A stretch of DNA of 57,224 bases, from the NCBI GenBank assembly GCA_900548385.1, contig URKJ01000033.1, forward strand, positions 1 to 57,224, read 5' to 3'. This stretch comes from an uncultured bacterium (lineage in GTDB: Bacteria; Verrucomicrobiota; Lentisphaeria; Victivallales; UBA1829). The translations under genes and the position numbers were made by a program. Under the pieces are notes generated by a model. The model made no database searches, was not told the origin of the DNA, and saw only the letters and a program-made list of their open reading frames with translations. How positions within the stretch are numbered: position 1 is the first letter of the stretch; every line of letters begins with the position of its first letter. Below, in pieces: positions 15,840 to 25,389 of this stretch.

Positions 15840-17927
15840 TTACAACGTTTCCAGTGCACATTCGCCCGGACGGAGAGTTCCGGCCGGAGCGTCGCCGAAA
15901 TTCGCAGTGAACCGGTAACGGTGTCCATCCGGAGCATTGAATTCCACCGCGCGCAGGGGTTCCGGCAATTCCAGACGGCGCATCTCCAGCCCGGCGGTGT
16001 CAGCGGCGGTAATCCCGGCGATGGCGGCATAACCGGTATCTGCGAGAAGTTCTCCCGGCATCCGCCGTCTATCCGTTTTTGTCATACCGGTGCAGATCTC
16101 GTGAACATACAGCGATTTCAGAGCCCGTGCATAATACAGAGCGCCGGACCGTTCCGCAGGAGAATACACTTTCAACGAATCCGCTCCATAACCGAGAACA
16201 ATGGAAAAAACGTTGTCCGCATTCAGCCATTGCGATCCGGTGTCGGTGATCTGTTCTCCGGAGCATCCGTGAAACTCCCTGGAAAATCCGTTGCCCTGAA
16301 TATGGCGGGTCATACCGTTGAAGACATCGTTCGGAAGTTTCCAGCCGATCCCCCGGACCGATTCCAGCGTACATTCCTTGATAATGCGCAACTGTTCCAG
16401 AACGATCAGGGAACGTCCGTCGGGAAGAGCTGCCGCGGCGGAACGGCTTTCTGCGATGGCATATTCCCCCTCGCCTTCGCCCCATGGCGCATGCTCAAGC
16501 CAGCGGGTCGTGCCGGCGTTGAGAAAACCGCCGGGAATAGTTTTATGAAAATTGGAAATACAGGAGGGTATAAGCACATGGGCGTCAAGCTGCGCAAAGC
16601 CGTTTCCGCCCCATTCGGCAAGGTCGCTGCGTTCCGCCGGAGTACAGAGAACAACGGGACCCTCTCCACCTCTCCGGACCGCGGAACGGATCGTGCTTCC
16701 GGTCCGCAGAAGATCTGCGCAATGATAGTCATCCGACCATTCCGCGGATGGGTTGACCGGTGCAGTTTCCAGTGGCTGGAGAAGCCCGAATTTACGCCGC
16801 CAGTATGCACCGCAGGAGAGAGACAGGAATGCGTCCGATTCCAGACGGGTGTAATAATAGTAGCTCCCGCGCCGGATATTGGCGAGACGTTCGCCGAAGA
16901 AAGAGCCGTCGGCATTCCGGGTGCGCTCTTTTTCGACAATGCCGAGCCATCGGGCTTCTTTGGAAGCGGACTCCGCTTCTCCGAACAGGTCCTGAACAAA
17001 CAGCAGGACCGGGAGCAGATAGTTCTGGCAATAACAGTAACGGGCGCGGGTGTCGCCGCCGATCCGCAGGAGCCGCCCATCCGCAAAAACGAAGTTCCGG
17101 ACCACATTCCAAAGATCCCGGACATGATGATAGAGCTCCGGCGGCGCAGTCTGTCCGCGTTCTTTGAAATTGAAATGCAGCATGGCGAGATTTGAAAGAC
17201 AGATCACGCTGTATCCGACGTTCATATATCCGTGGTGATCCAGCGAATAACCGGGAGTGAAATTGAATCCTTTGTGCCATTCCCGGAGCGGTTTACCATG
17301 AAACACGGTTTCCGAAGCGGCATCCAGCGGGTGGGAAAGACCGTTCAACAGAAACGAGCAGGCTTTTTCCAGATATGCATCACGGTTCGGGGCATCGGGA
17401 TAATCCAGGGCGGCACGAAGCAGAAAACCGCCGTTCCAGATATTGGATTCCGGTTTGTTTTTTCCCGAGGAGGCAGTCATACCGGCTACAACCGGGTATT
17501 CGGAGAGAAGCCAGTCCGACTCATTCAGGCGCAGAGTGCGGAAACGGTCGCGGTCGGTATCGGAAAAGAACGGTTCCAATGCGTTGATTCCGTGCGTCAT
17601 GCGTTCGAGACCGAGAACGGCGATCCAGGTATTTCCCCAGCTTCTGCCGTCGGTCGCGAGCCTGTTCCCGGTAATATGCGTTGCGAGGTTGCAGCGGAAC
17701 AGACGCAGCGCTGTTTCGAGCAGTTCGTCTTTGGAAACCGGCAGCTCATGCGGGCTCGTTGCCAGAACGCCGAGCGCGCCGGCAATGTTGAAATTGCTCT
17801 GCACGGGCCAGTGTGCGGATTCACCGGTTCCATAATAGGCGAGTCCGTTTCCGGCGGGACGGATCGTCTGGCGCAAAAAGGCGAGAAACGGTGTCATCAG
17901 GTCCAGATAAGTCTGTTCATTCAGCAT
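15840..17927 (-). CDS. Cytoplasmic alpha/alpha-toroid lyase- or hydrolase-like protein
   Basis: A 695-residue protein without signal peptide or membrane segment. The N-terminal two thirds are helical with aromatic-rich turns (GNGLAYYGTGESAHWP, RSWGNTWIAVLGLERM, HKGFNFTPGYSLDHHGYMN). The rest is beta-rich, the arrangement of heparinase-type or other (alpha/alpha) toroid polysaccharide lyases and unsaturated glycoside hydrolases. The DHHGYMNVGYS stretch has Asp, His and Tyr as possible catalytic residues. I chose ATG 17927 because GAGG lies 7 nt upstream; the frame runs further upstream to 17990 without a good ribosome site. It is divergent from a GntR regulator with tandem operators between them, so it is probably induced by its oligosaccharide substrate. 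The exact family is not certain. Confidence 0.6.
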   Translation of the reverse strand: MLNEQTYLDLMTPFLAFLRQTIRPAGNGLAYYGTGESAHWPVQSNFNIAGALGVLATSPHELPVSKDELLETALRLFRCNLATHITGNRLATDGRSWGNTWIAVLGLERMTHGINALEPFFSDTDRDRFRTLRLNESDWLLSEYPVVAGMTASSGKNKPESNIWNGGFLLRAALDYPDAPNRDAYLEKACSFLLNGLSHPLDAASETVFHGKPLREWHKGFNFTPGYSLDHHGYMNVGYSVICLSNLAMLHFNFKERGQTAPPELYHHVRDLWNVVRNFVFADGRLLRIGGDTRARYCYCQNYLLPVLLFVQDLFGEAESASKEARWLGIVEKERTRNADGSFFGERLANIRRGSYYYYTRLESDAFLSLSCGAYWRRKFGLLQPLETAPVNPSAEWSDDYHCADLLRTGSTIRSAVRRGGEGPVVLCTPAERSDLAEWGGNGFAQLDAHVLIPSCISNFHKTIPGGFLNAGTTRWLEHAPWGEGEGEYAIAESRSAAAALPDGRSLIVLEQLRIIKECTLESVRGIGWKLPNDVFNGMTRHIQGNGFSREFHGCSGEQITDTGSQWLNADNVFSIVLGYGADSLKVYSPAERSGALYYARALKSLYVHEICTGMTKTDRRRMPGELLADTGYAAIAGITAADTAGLEMRRLELPEPLRAVEFNAPDGHRYRFTANFGDAPAGTLRPGECALETL

Positions 17928-18006
17928 GAAATACCTCACTGTTTTTTGGTTGATTGATCTACCATACGCCATTTCTGCGGATTTTTCCATACGGAGACGG
18001 GAATAA

Positions 18007-18022
18007 GTTATTTGATTATCTG
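18007..18022 (+). promoter_or_regulatory. Tandem-repeat operator, upstream copy
   Basis: GTTATTTGATTATCTG consists of two 8-bp direct repeats. It matches the 16-bp site at 18072-18087 in all but two positions and lies in the intergenic region between the divergent lyase-like and GntR genes. Confidence 0.5.
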
Positions 18023-18071
18023 ATTTTTTATGCTAAATTTCAAAATAAAAAGCGGATTTTACAGGAAATTA

Positions 18072-18087
18072 ATTATCTGGTTATCTG
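18072..18087 (+). promoter_or_regulatory. Tandem-repeat operator, downstream copy
   Basis: ATTATCTGGTTATCTG is two 8-bp direct repeats placed just before the ribosome-binding site of the GntR gene. Together with 18007-18022 (65 bp away, about six helical turns) it suggests cooperative binding or looping by that regulator. Confidence 0.5.
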
Positions 18088-18104
18088 ATGGTATGGAGGA
18101 AAAA

Positions 18105-19100
18105 ATGCCGGGAAAAACAGCAGCTTTGGAACAGCTTCTGCTGAACGGAATTCAAGCGGGGAAATGGCGGGTCGGCGAAGCGATACCGTCACGGAACAGC
18201 CTGATGCGGAAATACCGCCTTTCGCGCTGCACGGTGGAACGCGCGGTCGGCGGACTGATCCGGGCAGGAATCCTGACGGCAAAGCAGGGGGCGTCCACGG
18301 TTGTGGCGGAAAGGGCAGAACAGGGAAAGATCTCCCGGATTATCCTGATTTCGCCGTTCCGTCTGCCCCGGCTTTCGCAAAGCTGTTTTGAAGAACATGT
18401 TCCGACCGTGTTTCTGGCGGAGGAAGAAGCCGCGTTTCACGAAGTCGGACTCAGAGAACCGGGCGTGATGGTGGTCTGGTTCTATCCGGGATATGCGTCG
18501 CTTCCGCTGATGGAACGTTTGAAAGAGCTGAACGTCAGGCAGATGCTTGTCAACCGCACGTTTGACGGGTTTCCGTTTGTCTCCATTGATTACGCGGCGA
18601 GTCTGGCGGAAGGGCTCCGGGTTCTGCTGGCGGAATGCGGACGCGAAACGTTTGTAATTTCCTACGACATCAATTTTGAAAACCGTCCTTATCAGCCGGA
18701 ACGGGTGGCGGGATATTTCCGTTCCGCGGCGGCGCTCGGGATGAATGTTGCGGAAAATCATTCGTTCATCGGCAATTTCCCGGATGCGGCGTCCGCGATG
18801 AGCGATGCGGCCCGCAGCATTTTCATGCCCGGCGCCCGGAAACGGGGGATTACGATCCTGAACCGCGAACTGATCCTGCCGTTTCTGATGGCGGCTTCTG
18901 CGCTCGGGAAAACTCCGGGACGCGATTTTCATTTGTTTCTCTGTGATTACAGCCGGGAACTTGCGCCTTATCCGGGAATTATCATGCTGAATCAGCGCGG
19001 TTATCCGGTGATCGGAGAATACATGCTTCAAGTCGCATCGGACCACATCCTGCGAGGGGAGCTGGAAGTCCGGCGCAGAATCAAACTGGAACTGGTGTAA
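18105..19100 (+). CDS. GntR/LacI hybrid transcriptional regulator
   Basis: A 331-residue protein with a GntR winged helix (about 5-75; LMRKYRLSRCTVERAVGGLI, then a short wing KQGASTVV) and a LacI-type sensor domain (about 80-325, for example VSIDYAASLAEGLRVLLAECG). ATG 18105 is preceded by GGAGGA (18095-18100). ATG 18093 is possible, but it overlaps that ribosome site, and the longer frame from 18030 runs through the operator repeats. It is divergent from the lyase-like gene and most likely represses it until a sugar ligand binds. It is not followed by a prepilin gene, unlike the other regulators of this type here. Confidence 0.82.
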   Translation: MPGKTAALEQLLLNGIQAGKWRVGEAIPSRNSLMRKYRLSRCTVERAVGGLIRAGILTAKQGASTVVAERAEQGKISRIILISPFRLPRLSQSCFEEHVPTVFLAEEEAAFHEVGLREPGVMVVWFYPGYASLPLMERLKELNVRQMLVNRTFDGFPFVSIDYAASLAEGLRVLLAECGRETFVISYDINFENRPYQPERVAGYFRSAAALGMNVAENHSFIGNFPDAASAMSDAARSIFMPGARKRGITILNRELILPFLMAASALGKTPGRDFHLFLCDYSRELAPYPGIIMLNQRGYPVIGEYMLQVASDHILRGELEVRRRIKLELV

Positions 19101-19222
19101 TCACCCCCGCCCGGATTCCGAACCGGATATTCCGAAAGCTGTATTGAGATAGTGTCTCTATTACATACACTCGTTCTGGGTTTCTGCTCAAAAAGACTCA
19201 CAGCCTCCTCAAAAGAGTGCAT

Positions 19223-22200
19223 TTATTTCAGAATCATCAGCGGCCAGAATTTCGGCTTGTAATCACAGGGAGTACCGTCTTCCGTGGAGTTGGAAAGGCC
19301 GCCATAACGGATGGAGCCGTCCGGATTTTTATCGCGGTCATGCAGAAAGATTCCGAATCCGGCACAGCTTCCGCTCCGCAAAGTGAACGGTTCCAAATAA
19401 CGCTGGCCGAACTTGATGGTGTAGGCATATCCGCCTGGAAGCAACTCAAAATTGCAGATCACTTTTTCCGATGCTTCTTTCTTTGTCGGCATGTTGACCC
19501 CGTCCGCGAGCTGGTGATAGACTTCCCGCAGACGATAGACGCACCCCCGTCCGGATTTTCCGGATGGACCTGCGCAGAAATCGTAGCGGTAATCGTTTTC
19601 GTCGTAGTTGTTCGTCTTTTTCTTCCGGGCATCCGCGGCGGTGTCGAAATAGACTTCAAGCGCGCCGTCGAACCGGTAGAGGTGCGAACGGATATTGCCG
19701 ACGGTCTGCCAGAGTTCGGGGAAAAGGAGATACTGAGCGTCCCGGACTTCGACCCGGAGCCAGAGGTTTTCCCGGCTCCATGCGAGTCTGAAAACCGCCG
19801 TTATGTCGGATGCGATCTGATCCGGCTTTTTATGCGGCTGGGCAAATCGGTTCGTAATCGGGATCGCAGGGATTTTTTCCCAATCCGGCATTCCTTCCGT
19901 GCGCGGAACAAAGAAATAGTTCATATTCCATTCCGACTGGATTTTGACGTCCTGACCGATGAGCGAGTAATCCCGATCCCATGAATAGAGCTTGCCGTAT
20001 TCCGCTCCCGGATTTCCGAGTCGGATGGCAGCACTTCCTTTGCCCGGCGTACGGAACGGAAACCGTTTACCATCCAGCAGAAGTGTTCCCTGCCGCTCTG
20101 TCCCGGTCTGATTTTCCACTGTCATGACAACCGCGCCGGATTTTTCCGGATAAACGGCAGTTTTCCATGGTGCCTCGGCGTTATCCACTGTGGCTCTGCG
20201 AAGCTCCTGCGCGAGTCCGTCAACGTTATCCGCAACCAAATAGAGCGGGCACGGCGTAACGGGGATTTCCGTAATGCCGTTTGCCGTTTTCGCTCTGCGT
20301 TCGTTTCCCGTGAAGTCGAAGAAGCGGACGGTCCGATTGAATTTCGTGTGCAGTTTCGGATTCCGTTTCCGCAGAGCGGCGGTTTCGGGATCGTCGTTCC
20401 AGAGAACCGCAACCGCTTTTCCGTCATTTCTCCGGAATATGTAGCAGAGAATGTTCGCCGCAGGCATGATCTCTGAATGGAATCTTGCATCCGGCAGTAT
20501 ATTTCCGAATGCGTTCACACACGCAGGAAAGATCGTCGGAATCAACCGGATGTCCAAATACGGATTGAGGGTCCAGAAATTGATCCCGAGAAGACGCGGA
20601 TGATATTTCATGCCGATAATCGCGCATCCAACGTAATTCGTTGCCTGCTTGAGTTCTCTGAGACCGAAATCGTAGGAGAGTTTTCCCGCGGAATAAATAT
20701 CCAGATTCCCCATCGGTTCCCATCCGGGAACGAATGTTTCCGACGCATTTCCGTGTTCCGAAAAGAGAATATTCGTGCTCTCCGGATAGCCGTATTTCTT
20801 CATTGTATCAAGCAGATGCTGCGCCCCCTGATCGAAGACCCGCCCATAATTTCCGTAAGGATGAACGGACACCACGTCATAAAGAATTCCTGCTTTTTTG
20901 GCGGCTTTGAGATAATTGTCGACGGGATCGTATCCGCGGATACGGCTCCAGCCGCTTGTTCCGTGAGTCGGTGCGACTTTGACATTCGGATTGGCGCGTT
21001 TAGCTCCCCGGTAAGTTGCCAGCTGTGCTTTTGCGTATTCATCGTATTGTCCGGAGCCGGGCAGATAACTGCTTTCATCCTCGTTTGCAAATGCCACACA
21101 CGGAAGCTGATCCTGAGGCATTTTGCGGACGAATTCGCAGGCGGCTTCTTCAATCTTCTTTTCGATTTCCGGCGTGACCTTCCGCATTTCCCGCGGATCC
21201 GGTTTATATTCGAGGTGTTTCCAATGCTTTCCGGGAACAGAAATCAGATTGCTGATCCCATATTTCCGGAAGAGATTCAGGATTCGCTCTTTTTCCGGAG
21301 GAATTCTGTTTTCATCGTATTTGTGGTCCGGGAAAACATGAAACCATGAGGTCGAACCGATCCCCCATTCCATATATCGCCTGAAGATGATATCGCTCCG
21401 GTCCGCTCTCTCCTGAATGAGCGAGCCTGTCATATTTTTTGATGCATGTCTTCCTTTCAGCGGACGGATTCGTGAAAAACGGTCGATCTGCGTCCATTCG
21501 GGAAACCCGGCGACTTGGAAACCGGTGCGGATCGTGAACACGCCCGTTCCCGGATCGCCGAGATCCGGAATAAGCTCCGCACAGCCCGATGCACCGATCC
21601 GGACGGAGAAGTTTTTTTTGTAAAGTTCTTCCCGGAAGAGGTTGGCGATACTTACTGTCACTTTTCCTTCCGTTCCCGGTTTGCCAAAAATCTCCAGCTT
21701 CGGTTCCAGCGGGACATCCGCGTGAGACTGGTTCCATTCGCCGGAGGTCGTGAAAACGCTTTCCAGCGGTGCGCAGACAAACGGCGTCGCTTTCTCTCCG
21801 GCTTCCAGCTGCACGGAATCGACAAGGACATCGGAGCCGCTGAACATGACCTGAATTCCCGCACGGTCGGCGGTGAAAGTGCGCGAATAGCGTTTCCACT
21901 CATTGGTCAGCATGAATTGGGATTCCTTGTTTTTCGTATCGCCATAGATCCAGCGTGTGATTTTTCCGCCCTGTCCCGCATTGCGGATGGAGGCGGTGAA
22001 ACGTTTGTTGTCTCCAAGAGCCTTCGCATAAAAACTCAGCGTATATTTTTTCCCGTTTTCAAGAAGCATCGGGAACGAGAGGATATTGCGGGAGCCGTTC
22101 CGGACATTGCGGATGACGAGCGCGCGTCTGCCTGTATGAGGCTGTTCCACGGTGTCGTATTTAAGCAGGGGACTGTCCGGATTGAACTTGTGCACTCCGT

Positions 22201-23143
22201 GTGCATTCCAGCGCCAGAAACGGCATCCCTGTTCAAATCCCGGATTCGGAAAGATGTTCCGGGTCGGGAAGAGCGGAACATGTGTGGCGTCCGCTTTCCA
22301 GAGATCGACTCCGAAAACCGGAGGCTGGACGGAGACGCTGCTTTTCAGCGCGGCACTCTCGCCGAGATCAATCGTGACCCTCCGTTCCTTCGGAGAGATC
22401 ATAAGTTCGAGCGTGCAGTTGTCGACCCCGTATTTCGGATAGATATGTCGTTTTTCGGTGATGTTCGCGTTCAGATCGGGAATGTCAACGACGATGTCCC
22501 GGGCGGGATCCTGGGAATCATAACGGATAATTCCGGAAACTTTTGTTCTGACGGGTGTGTTGCGCAAGGTTTCCCCATCCGCCTGTTTGAGCTTTTTTCC
22601 TCCGATCCGGACCGGTTTTCCCCGGTAGTTATGCAATGTGACGTAAAACAACGCGTTGACATTCCATGCAAGTTCCAGTTTTCCGTCCGGCAGGGCACGC
22701 ATAGTGCAGATGAATTCGGCGCGTTTGCCCTCCCGGTTCTTATATGGTTTGATGTAAGTGATGGAATTGTTCTTTTCATCACAAGTGATTCTGCATGGAT
22801 CGCCGGGAATATCCTCGTATGGCGAGCCCCACTTCATGCCGGCAAATGCACCGCCCCATGAGAATGTGACGGCGGCGTCTTTCTTTACAAAGATCGCAAA
22901 ATACGGATTGACTTTCCGGACCGGACGGTTCAGCGTATCGACCAGTGTACGAACCGATTTTTCTCCGCTCTGGAACGAGGGAAACGGCATGACCCGGTTT
23001 TCGCGTTTAGTCTGGCGGACCTCAAACCGGAGCGGATACCGTTCTGTTCCCGCAGGAGCGAGGATCGGCTCCGGGTCCGGCAGGAGCGGCAATGCGGCCA
23101 ATACCGAAGCGGAGAAGAAAAAGGGAATGAGGGCTGTTTTCAT
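19223..23143 (-). CDS. Giant secreted glycoside hydrolase (GH-A clan, GH39/GH51-like), 1306 aa
   Basis: A signal peptide (MKTALIPFFFSASVLA) is followed by beta-rich N-terminal domains and a jelly-roll carbohydrate-binding domain starting NIFPNPGFEQG (about 295-450, CBM4/9-like). A TIM barrel follows (about 540-880), in which FANEDES gives a probable acid/base E688 and LFSEHGN a probable nucleophile E796. The C-terminal domain (about 1110-1306) contains AWSRENLWLRVEVRDAQY, resembling CBM9-type sugar-binding domains. It would act at or outside the cell surface. The ATG has AAAGGA 7 nt upstream and lies 29 nt after the prepilin-like gene on the same strand. Family assignment beyond clan level is uncertain. 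Confidence 0.75.
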   Translation of the reverse strand: MKTALIPFFFSASVLAALPLLPDPEPILAPAGTERYPLRFEVRQTKRENRVMPFPSFQSGEKSVRTLVDTLNRPVRKVNPYFAIFVKKDAAVTFSWGGAFAGMKWGSPYEDIPGDPCRITCDEKNNSITYIKPYKNREGKRAEFICTMRALPDGKLELAWNVNALFYVTLHNYRGKPVRIGGKKLKQADGETLRNTPVRTKVSGIIRYDSQDPARDIVVDIPDLNANITEKRHIYPKYGVDNCTLELMISPKERRVTIDLGESAALKSSVSVQPPVFGVDLWKADATHVPLFPTRNIFPNPGFEQGCRFWRWNAHGVHKFNPDSPLLKYDTVEQPHTGRRALVIRNVRNGSRNILSFPMLLENGKKYTLSFYAKALGDNKRFTASIRNAGQGGKITRWIYGDTKNKESQFMLTNEWKRYSRTFTADRAGIQVMFSGSDVLVDSVQLEAGEKATPFVCAPLESVFTTSGEWNQSHADVPLEPKLEIFGKPGTEGKVTVSIANLFREELYKKNFSVRIGASGCAELIPDLGDPGTGVFTIRTGFQVAGFPEWTQIDRFSRIRPLKGRHASKNMTGSLIQERADRSDIIFRRYMEWGIGSTSWFHVFPDHKYDENRIPPEKERILNLFRKYGISNLISVPGKHWKHLEYKPDPREMRKVTPEIEKKIEEAACEFVRKMPQDQLPCVAFANEDESSYLPGSGQYDEYAKAQLATYRGAKRANPNVKVAPTHGTSGWSRIRGYDPVDNYLKAAKKAGILYDVVSVHPYGNYGRVFDQGAQHLLDTMKKYGYPESTNILFSEHGNASETFVPGWEPMGNLDIYSAGKLSYDFGLRELKQATNYVGCAIIGMKYHPRLLGINFWTLNPYLDIRLIPTIFPACVNAFGNILPDARFHSEIMPAANILCYIFRRNDGKAVAVLWNDDPETAALRKRNPKLHTKFNRTVRFFDFTGNERRAKTANGITEIPVTPCPLYLVADNVDGLAQELRRATVDNAEAPWKTAVYPEKSGAVVMTVENQTGTERQGTLLLDGKRFPFRTPGKGSAAIRLGNPGAEYGKLYSWDRDYSLIGQDVKIQSEWNMNYFFVPRTEGMPDWEKIPAIPITNRFAQPHKKPDQIASDITAVFRLAWSRENLWLRVEVRDAQYLLFPELWQTVGNIRSHLYRFDGALEVYFDTAADARKKKTNNYDENDYRYDFCAGPSGKSGRGCVYRLREVYHQLADGVNMPTKKEASEKVICNFELLPGGYAYTIKFGQRYLEPFTLRSGSCAGFGIFLHDRDKNPDGSIRYGGLSNSTEDGTPCDYKPKFWPLMILK

Positions 23144-23172
23144 TTGTTTTCCTTTTTATTGATATTTTCTGT

Positions 23173-24021
23173 TCAGCGGCGGATACCGGAGAAATATGCG
23201 TAGCGTGCCTTGTTATTATTATATGCACTGGAATGCAGCGGATTCTTCGGAACATTGTAAAGGGCTGCGGTTGAAACCGCCGCGACATGACCATCTGCGT
23301 AAAGTGTATTGCCCCGTCCTTTTACAGCCAGCATTTTATCTGTAAAGTCAAGTCCTCCGTTTTCGTTTCTGTCTGCAAATTCTCCCGCTCCGTGTACAAA
23401 CCCTTGATATCCAATTGAGGCAATTTCTGCTGACGAATCCCAGAAAATTGCCGAGCAGGTTCTGCCCGCACCATCAGCCCAGCTGATCACAACGGACGGG
23501 TTGATATAGATCGAATTTTTTGCTCCGCCCGATGCAAGTGGCGGATGCGAGACTCCGTTCGGCTGTAAATGGCCCGTCTTCCAGAAACCGCTTCCCCAGC
23601 TGAAGTCAGTATCTCCGCGTGCAGGACAGACAAAGGTACATTTTGCATTTTTCCCATATATCATGGAAACTCCGTATGGAGATGGATTTTTTACTCTCGC
23701 ACCCATTGAATCGTTGATGAATTCTCCGCCAGAATAGAAACCGCTCAGAAATTCTTTTGCACTTCTTATTCCGGTCTCGCTTGAACTTCCGCGCCGCAAA
23801 GAGGGATATGTTCCACCTGCATTAACCGGAACGATATAGTCATTATAATCGGAACTGTACATGGCTTCCGCTTTCCCGATCTGATTCAGATTGTTTGAAC
23901 ACCCCGCTTGAAATGCCGCCTTCCGCGCACTCGCCAAAGCAGGAAGCAGAAGTCCTGCAAGTATTGCAATAATAGAGACAGTGATCAAAAGTTCTATCAG
24001 AGTGAATTTATGATTCTCCAT
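23173..24021 (-). CDS. Prepilin-like protein of GH cassette 3
   Basis: A 282-residue prepilin-like protein. The leader MENHK is followed by FTLIELLITVSIIAILAGLL with Glu5 and a hydrophobic helix (about 6-27). The Cys pair is in AGCSNNLNQ and FVCPARGD, and the C-terminal motif is GNTLYADGHVAAVS. The residue before the cleavage site is Lys, not Gly. AAGGAG sits 6 nt before the ATG, and a near-consensus promoter (24057-24085) lies just upstream. It is followed by the giant hydrolase. The distance from GH to prepilin (29 nt) and the divergent GntR regulator match the other cassettes. Confidence 0.86.
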   Translation of the reverse strand: MENHKFTLIELLITVSIIAILAGLLLPALASARKAAFQAGCSNNLNQIGKAEAMYSSDYNDYIVPVNAGGTYPSLRRGSSSETGIRSAKEFLSGFYSGGEFINDSMGARVKNPSPYGVSMIYGKNAKCTFVCPARGDTDFSWGSGFWKTGHLQPNGVSHPPLASGGAKNSIYINPSVVISWADGAGRTCSAIFWDSSAEIASIGYQGFVHGAGEFADRNENGGLDFTDKMLAVKGRGNTLYADGHVAAVSTAALYNVPKNPLHSSAYNNNKARYAYFSGIRR

Positions 24022-24056
24022 ACTTGGCTCCTTTTTCTTGTTTTTGTTTTATATTA

Positions 24057-24085
24057 ATTATATAACAAAGAAACAAAAAAGTCAA
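24057..24085 (-). promoter_or_regulatory. Promoter of prepilin-GH cassette 3
   Basis: On the minus strand TTGACT (24085-24080), a 17-bp spacer and TATAAT (24062-24057) form a strong promoter about 36 bp before the prepilin start. The surrounding AT-rich sequence forms an imperfect dyad centred on the TTAATTA around 24054-24060. Confidence 0.82.
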
Positions 24086-24138
24086 GAGGCAAAATAAAGA
24101 AAAATCAATCTTTTTGATGAAAAACCATTCAAATTTTA

Positions 24139-24166
24139 TTGTATTTTACAAAAAACAGATTATCAT
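24139..24166 (+). promoter_or_regulatory. Possible promoter of the divergent GntR regulator
   Basis: TTGTAT (24139-24144), a 16-bp spacer and TATCAT (24161-24166) lie about 36 bp before the ATG at 24202. The match is moderate, and CATAAT at 24164-24169 is an alternative -10 box. Confidence 0.45.
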
Positions 24167-24201
24167 AATAAGGTATTCTGAAACAAATCTCCGGAGGATT
24201 C

Positions 24202-25245
24202 ATGGCAGTAGAAAAACGATACACCCCGCCACGTTATATTCAGGTGCTGAAAGAGATACGGCGTATGATTGATGAGGATTATCCGGATGGCGGACCGTTC
24301 CCGACCGCACGCGAAATGTGTGCCCGTTTCAACCTCAGCAGTGTAACCTATATGAAGATATTCAAGATTCTTCAGAATGAGGGTGTTCTGCGCGTGGAGG
24401 GACGAAGCGGCGGAACCCGTGTCGTTCCTGAGTCCGGAAGAGCAGTCAAGATCGGTGTGATTTTTTCGATGGAGAGCAATCCATATATTAAGGCGAATTC
24501 TTTTCCGCTGAAAGTGATTCATCGTCTTTCGATGTCAGGTATCGGTATTCATATTCTGACAGCACATGATCCTCATCAGCTTTATAATTTGTGCGCTCAA
24601 TTTTCATTCCGTTTTCTGCTCTGGTTCCACCCGTCCGAACAGCAGCTGGCGCGTATTGCCAAAAGCGGAGTGGATTTGCCGCTGATTGTCTTTGATCATT
24701 ATTCGCATAAACTGAAGTCCTATCCGTTTCCTTATATCGCCTCGTCATTCGATTTCCGCTGTCGGACTCTGGCGGAATTCCTGCGGGAACGGCAGTTCGG
24801 AAAACCCCTGTATTGCGCGACCTTTTCCGGCAAATCTCTCTTCGGACGGGAGATCATCCGCATTTTTAAGGAATACGGTTTTGATTTGGGCGAGAAGGAT
24901 TTTGCCAATATCTCTCATCCGGAGGAACTTTTACGGGAAGTGCGGAAAAGCCGCTGCCGAATCGTGATCGCAGAGAGCCCGGCGTGGCTTTTGCCTCCGA
25001 TGCATGAGGCGTTAAGGCAAATTCCCGAGGAGGAGAGGCCGAAACTGCTTCTTTTTTTCAATTATGAAAAAGCCGCTGAATCTGTCCGGATAAAGGCTCC
25101 GGAGCGACCCGACTTCTGGTTCCAGGTGGATAATCCCCGATTTCTGGATCTTGTTTCGCAGACCTTGATGGACTGTCTGGAAAACGGTCTTCCCCGGAAA
25201 GGCATTGAATTCAACGTCACCTCAATCATCCCGGGAAAACGATAA
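24202..25245 (+). CDS. GntR/LacI hybrid transcriptional regulator
   Basis: A 347-residue regulator with a GntR winged helix (about 8-78; AREMCARFNLSSVTYMKIFK, then wing GRSGGTRVV) and a LacI-type sensor domain (about 83-340, starting KIGVIFSMESN). The start has GGAGGA just upstream (24193-24198). It is divergent from the prepilin-giant hydrolase operon with 180 bp between them, so it very likely controls that operon in response to a sugar released by the enzyme. Confidence 0.85.
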   Translation: MAVEKRYTPPRYIQVLKEIRRMIDEDYPDGGPFPTAREMCARFNLSSVTYMKIFKILQNEGVLRVEGRSGGTRVVPESGRAVKIGVIFSMESNPYIKANSFPLKVIHRLSMSGIGIHILTAHDPHQLYNLCAQFSFRFLLWFHPSEQQLARIAKSGVDLPLIVFDHYSHKLKSYPFPYIASSFDFRCRTLAEFLRERQFGKPLYCATFSGKSLFGREIIRIFKEYGFDLGEKDFANISHPEELLREVRKSRCRIVIAESPAWLLPPMHEALRQIPEEERPKLLLFFNYEKAAESVRIKAPERPDFWFQVDNPRFLDLVSQTLMDCLENGLPRKGIEFNVTSIIPGKR

Positions 25246-25389
25246 AGCGGAGACTGAATCTTATTTCAGAAACAGTTCGCGTCCGTCGCAGATCAGAAAG
25301 ACCAGACAGAACGCGACCAAGGCGGCGCTACCGGCTCGATTGTACGGCCGCTCCTTCCCATTGTCACCCGCTTTCGGCTACTAAAGAAG

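Noticed and set aside
15792..17195. Long plus-strand open frame of 467 codons
   Set aside because: It lies antisense to the lyase-like gene, has no ribosome site and no family pattern; GC-rich coding DNA here often leaves long antisense frames open.
19101..19222. Short GAGA/TCTC hairpin between the GntR gene and the giant hydrolase
   Set aside because: Only about 4 bp of stem and no T-run; not enough to call a terminator.
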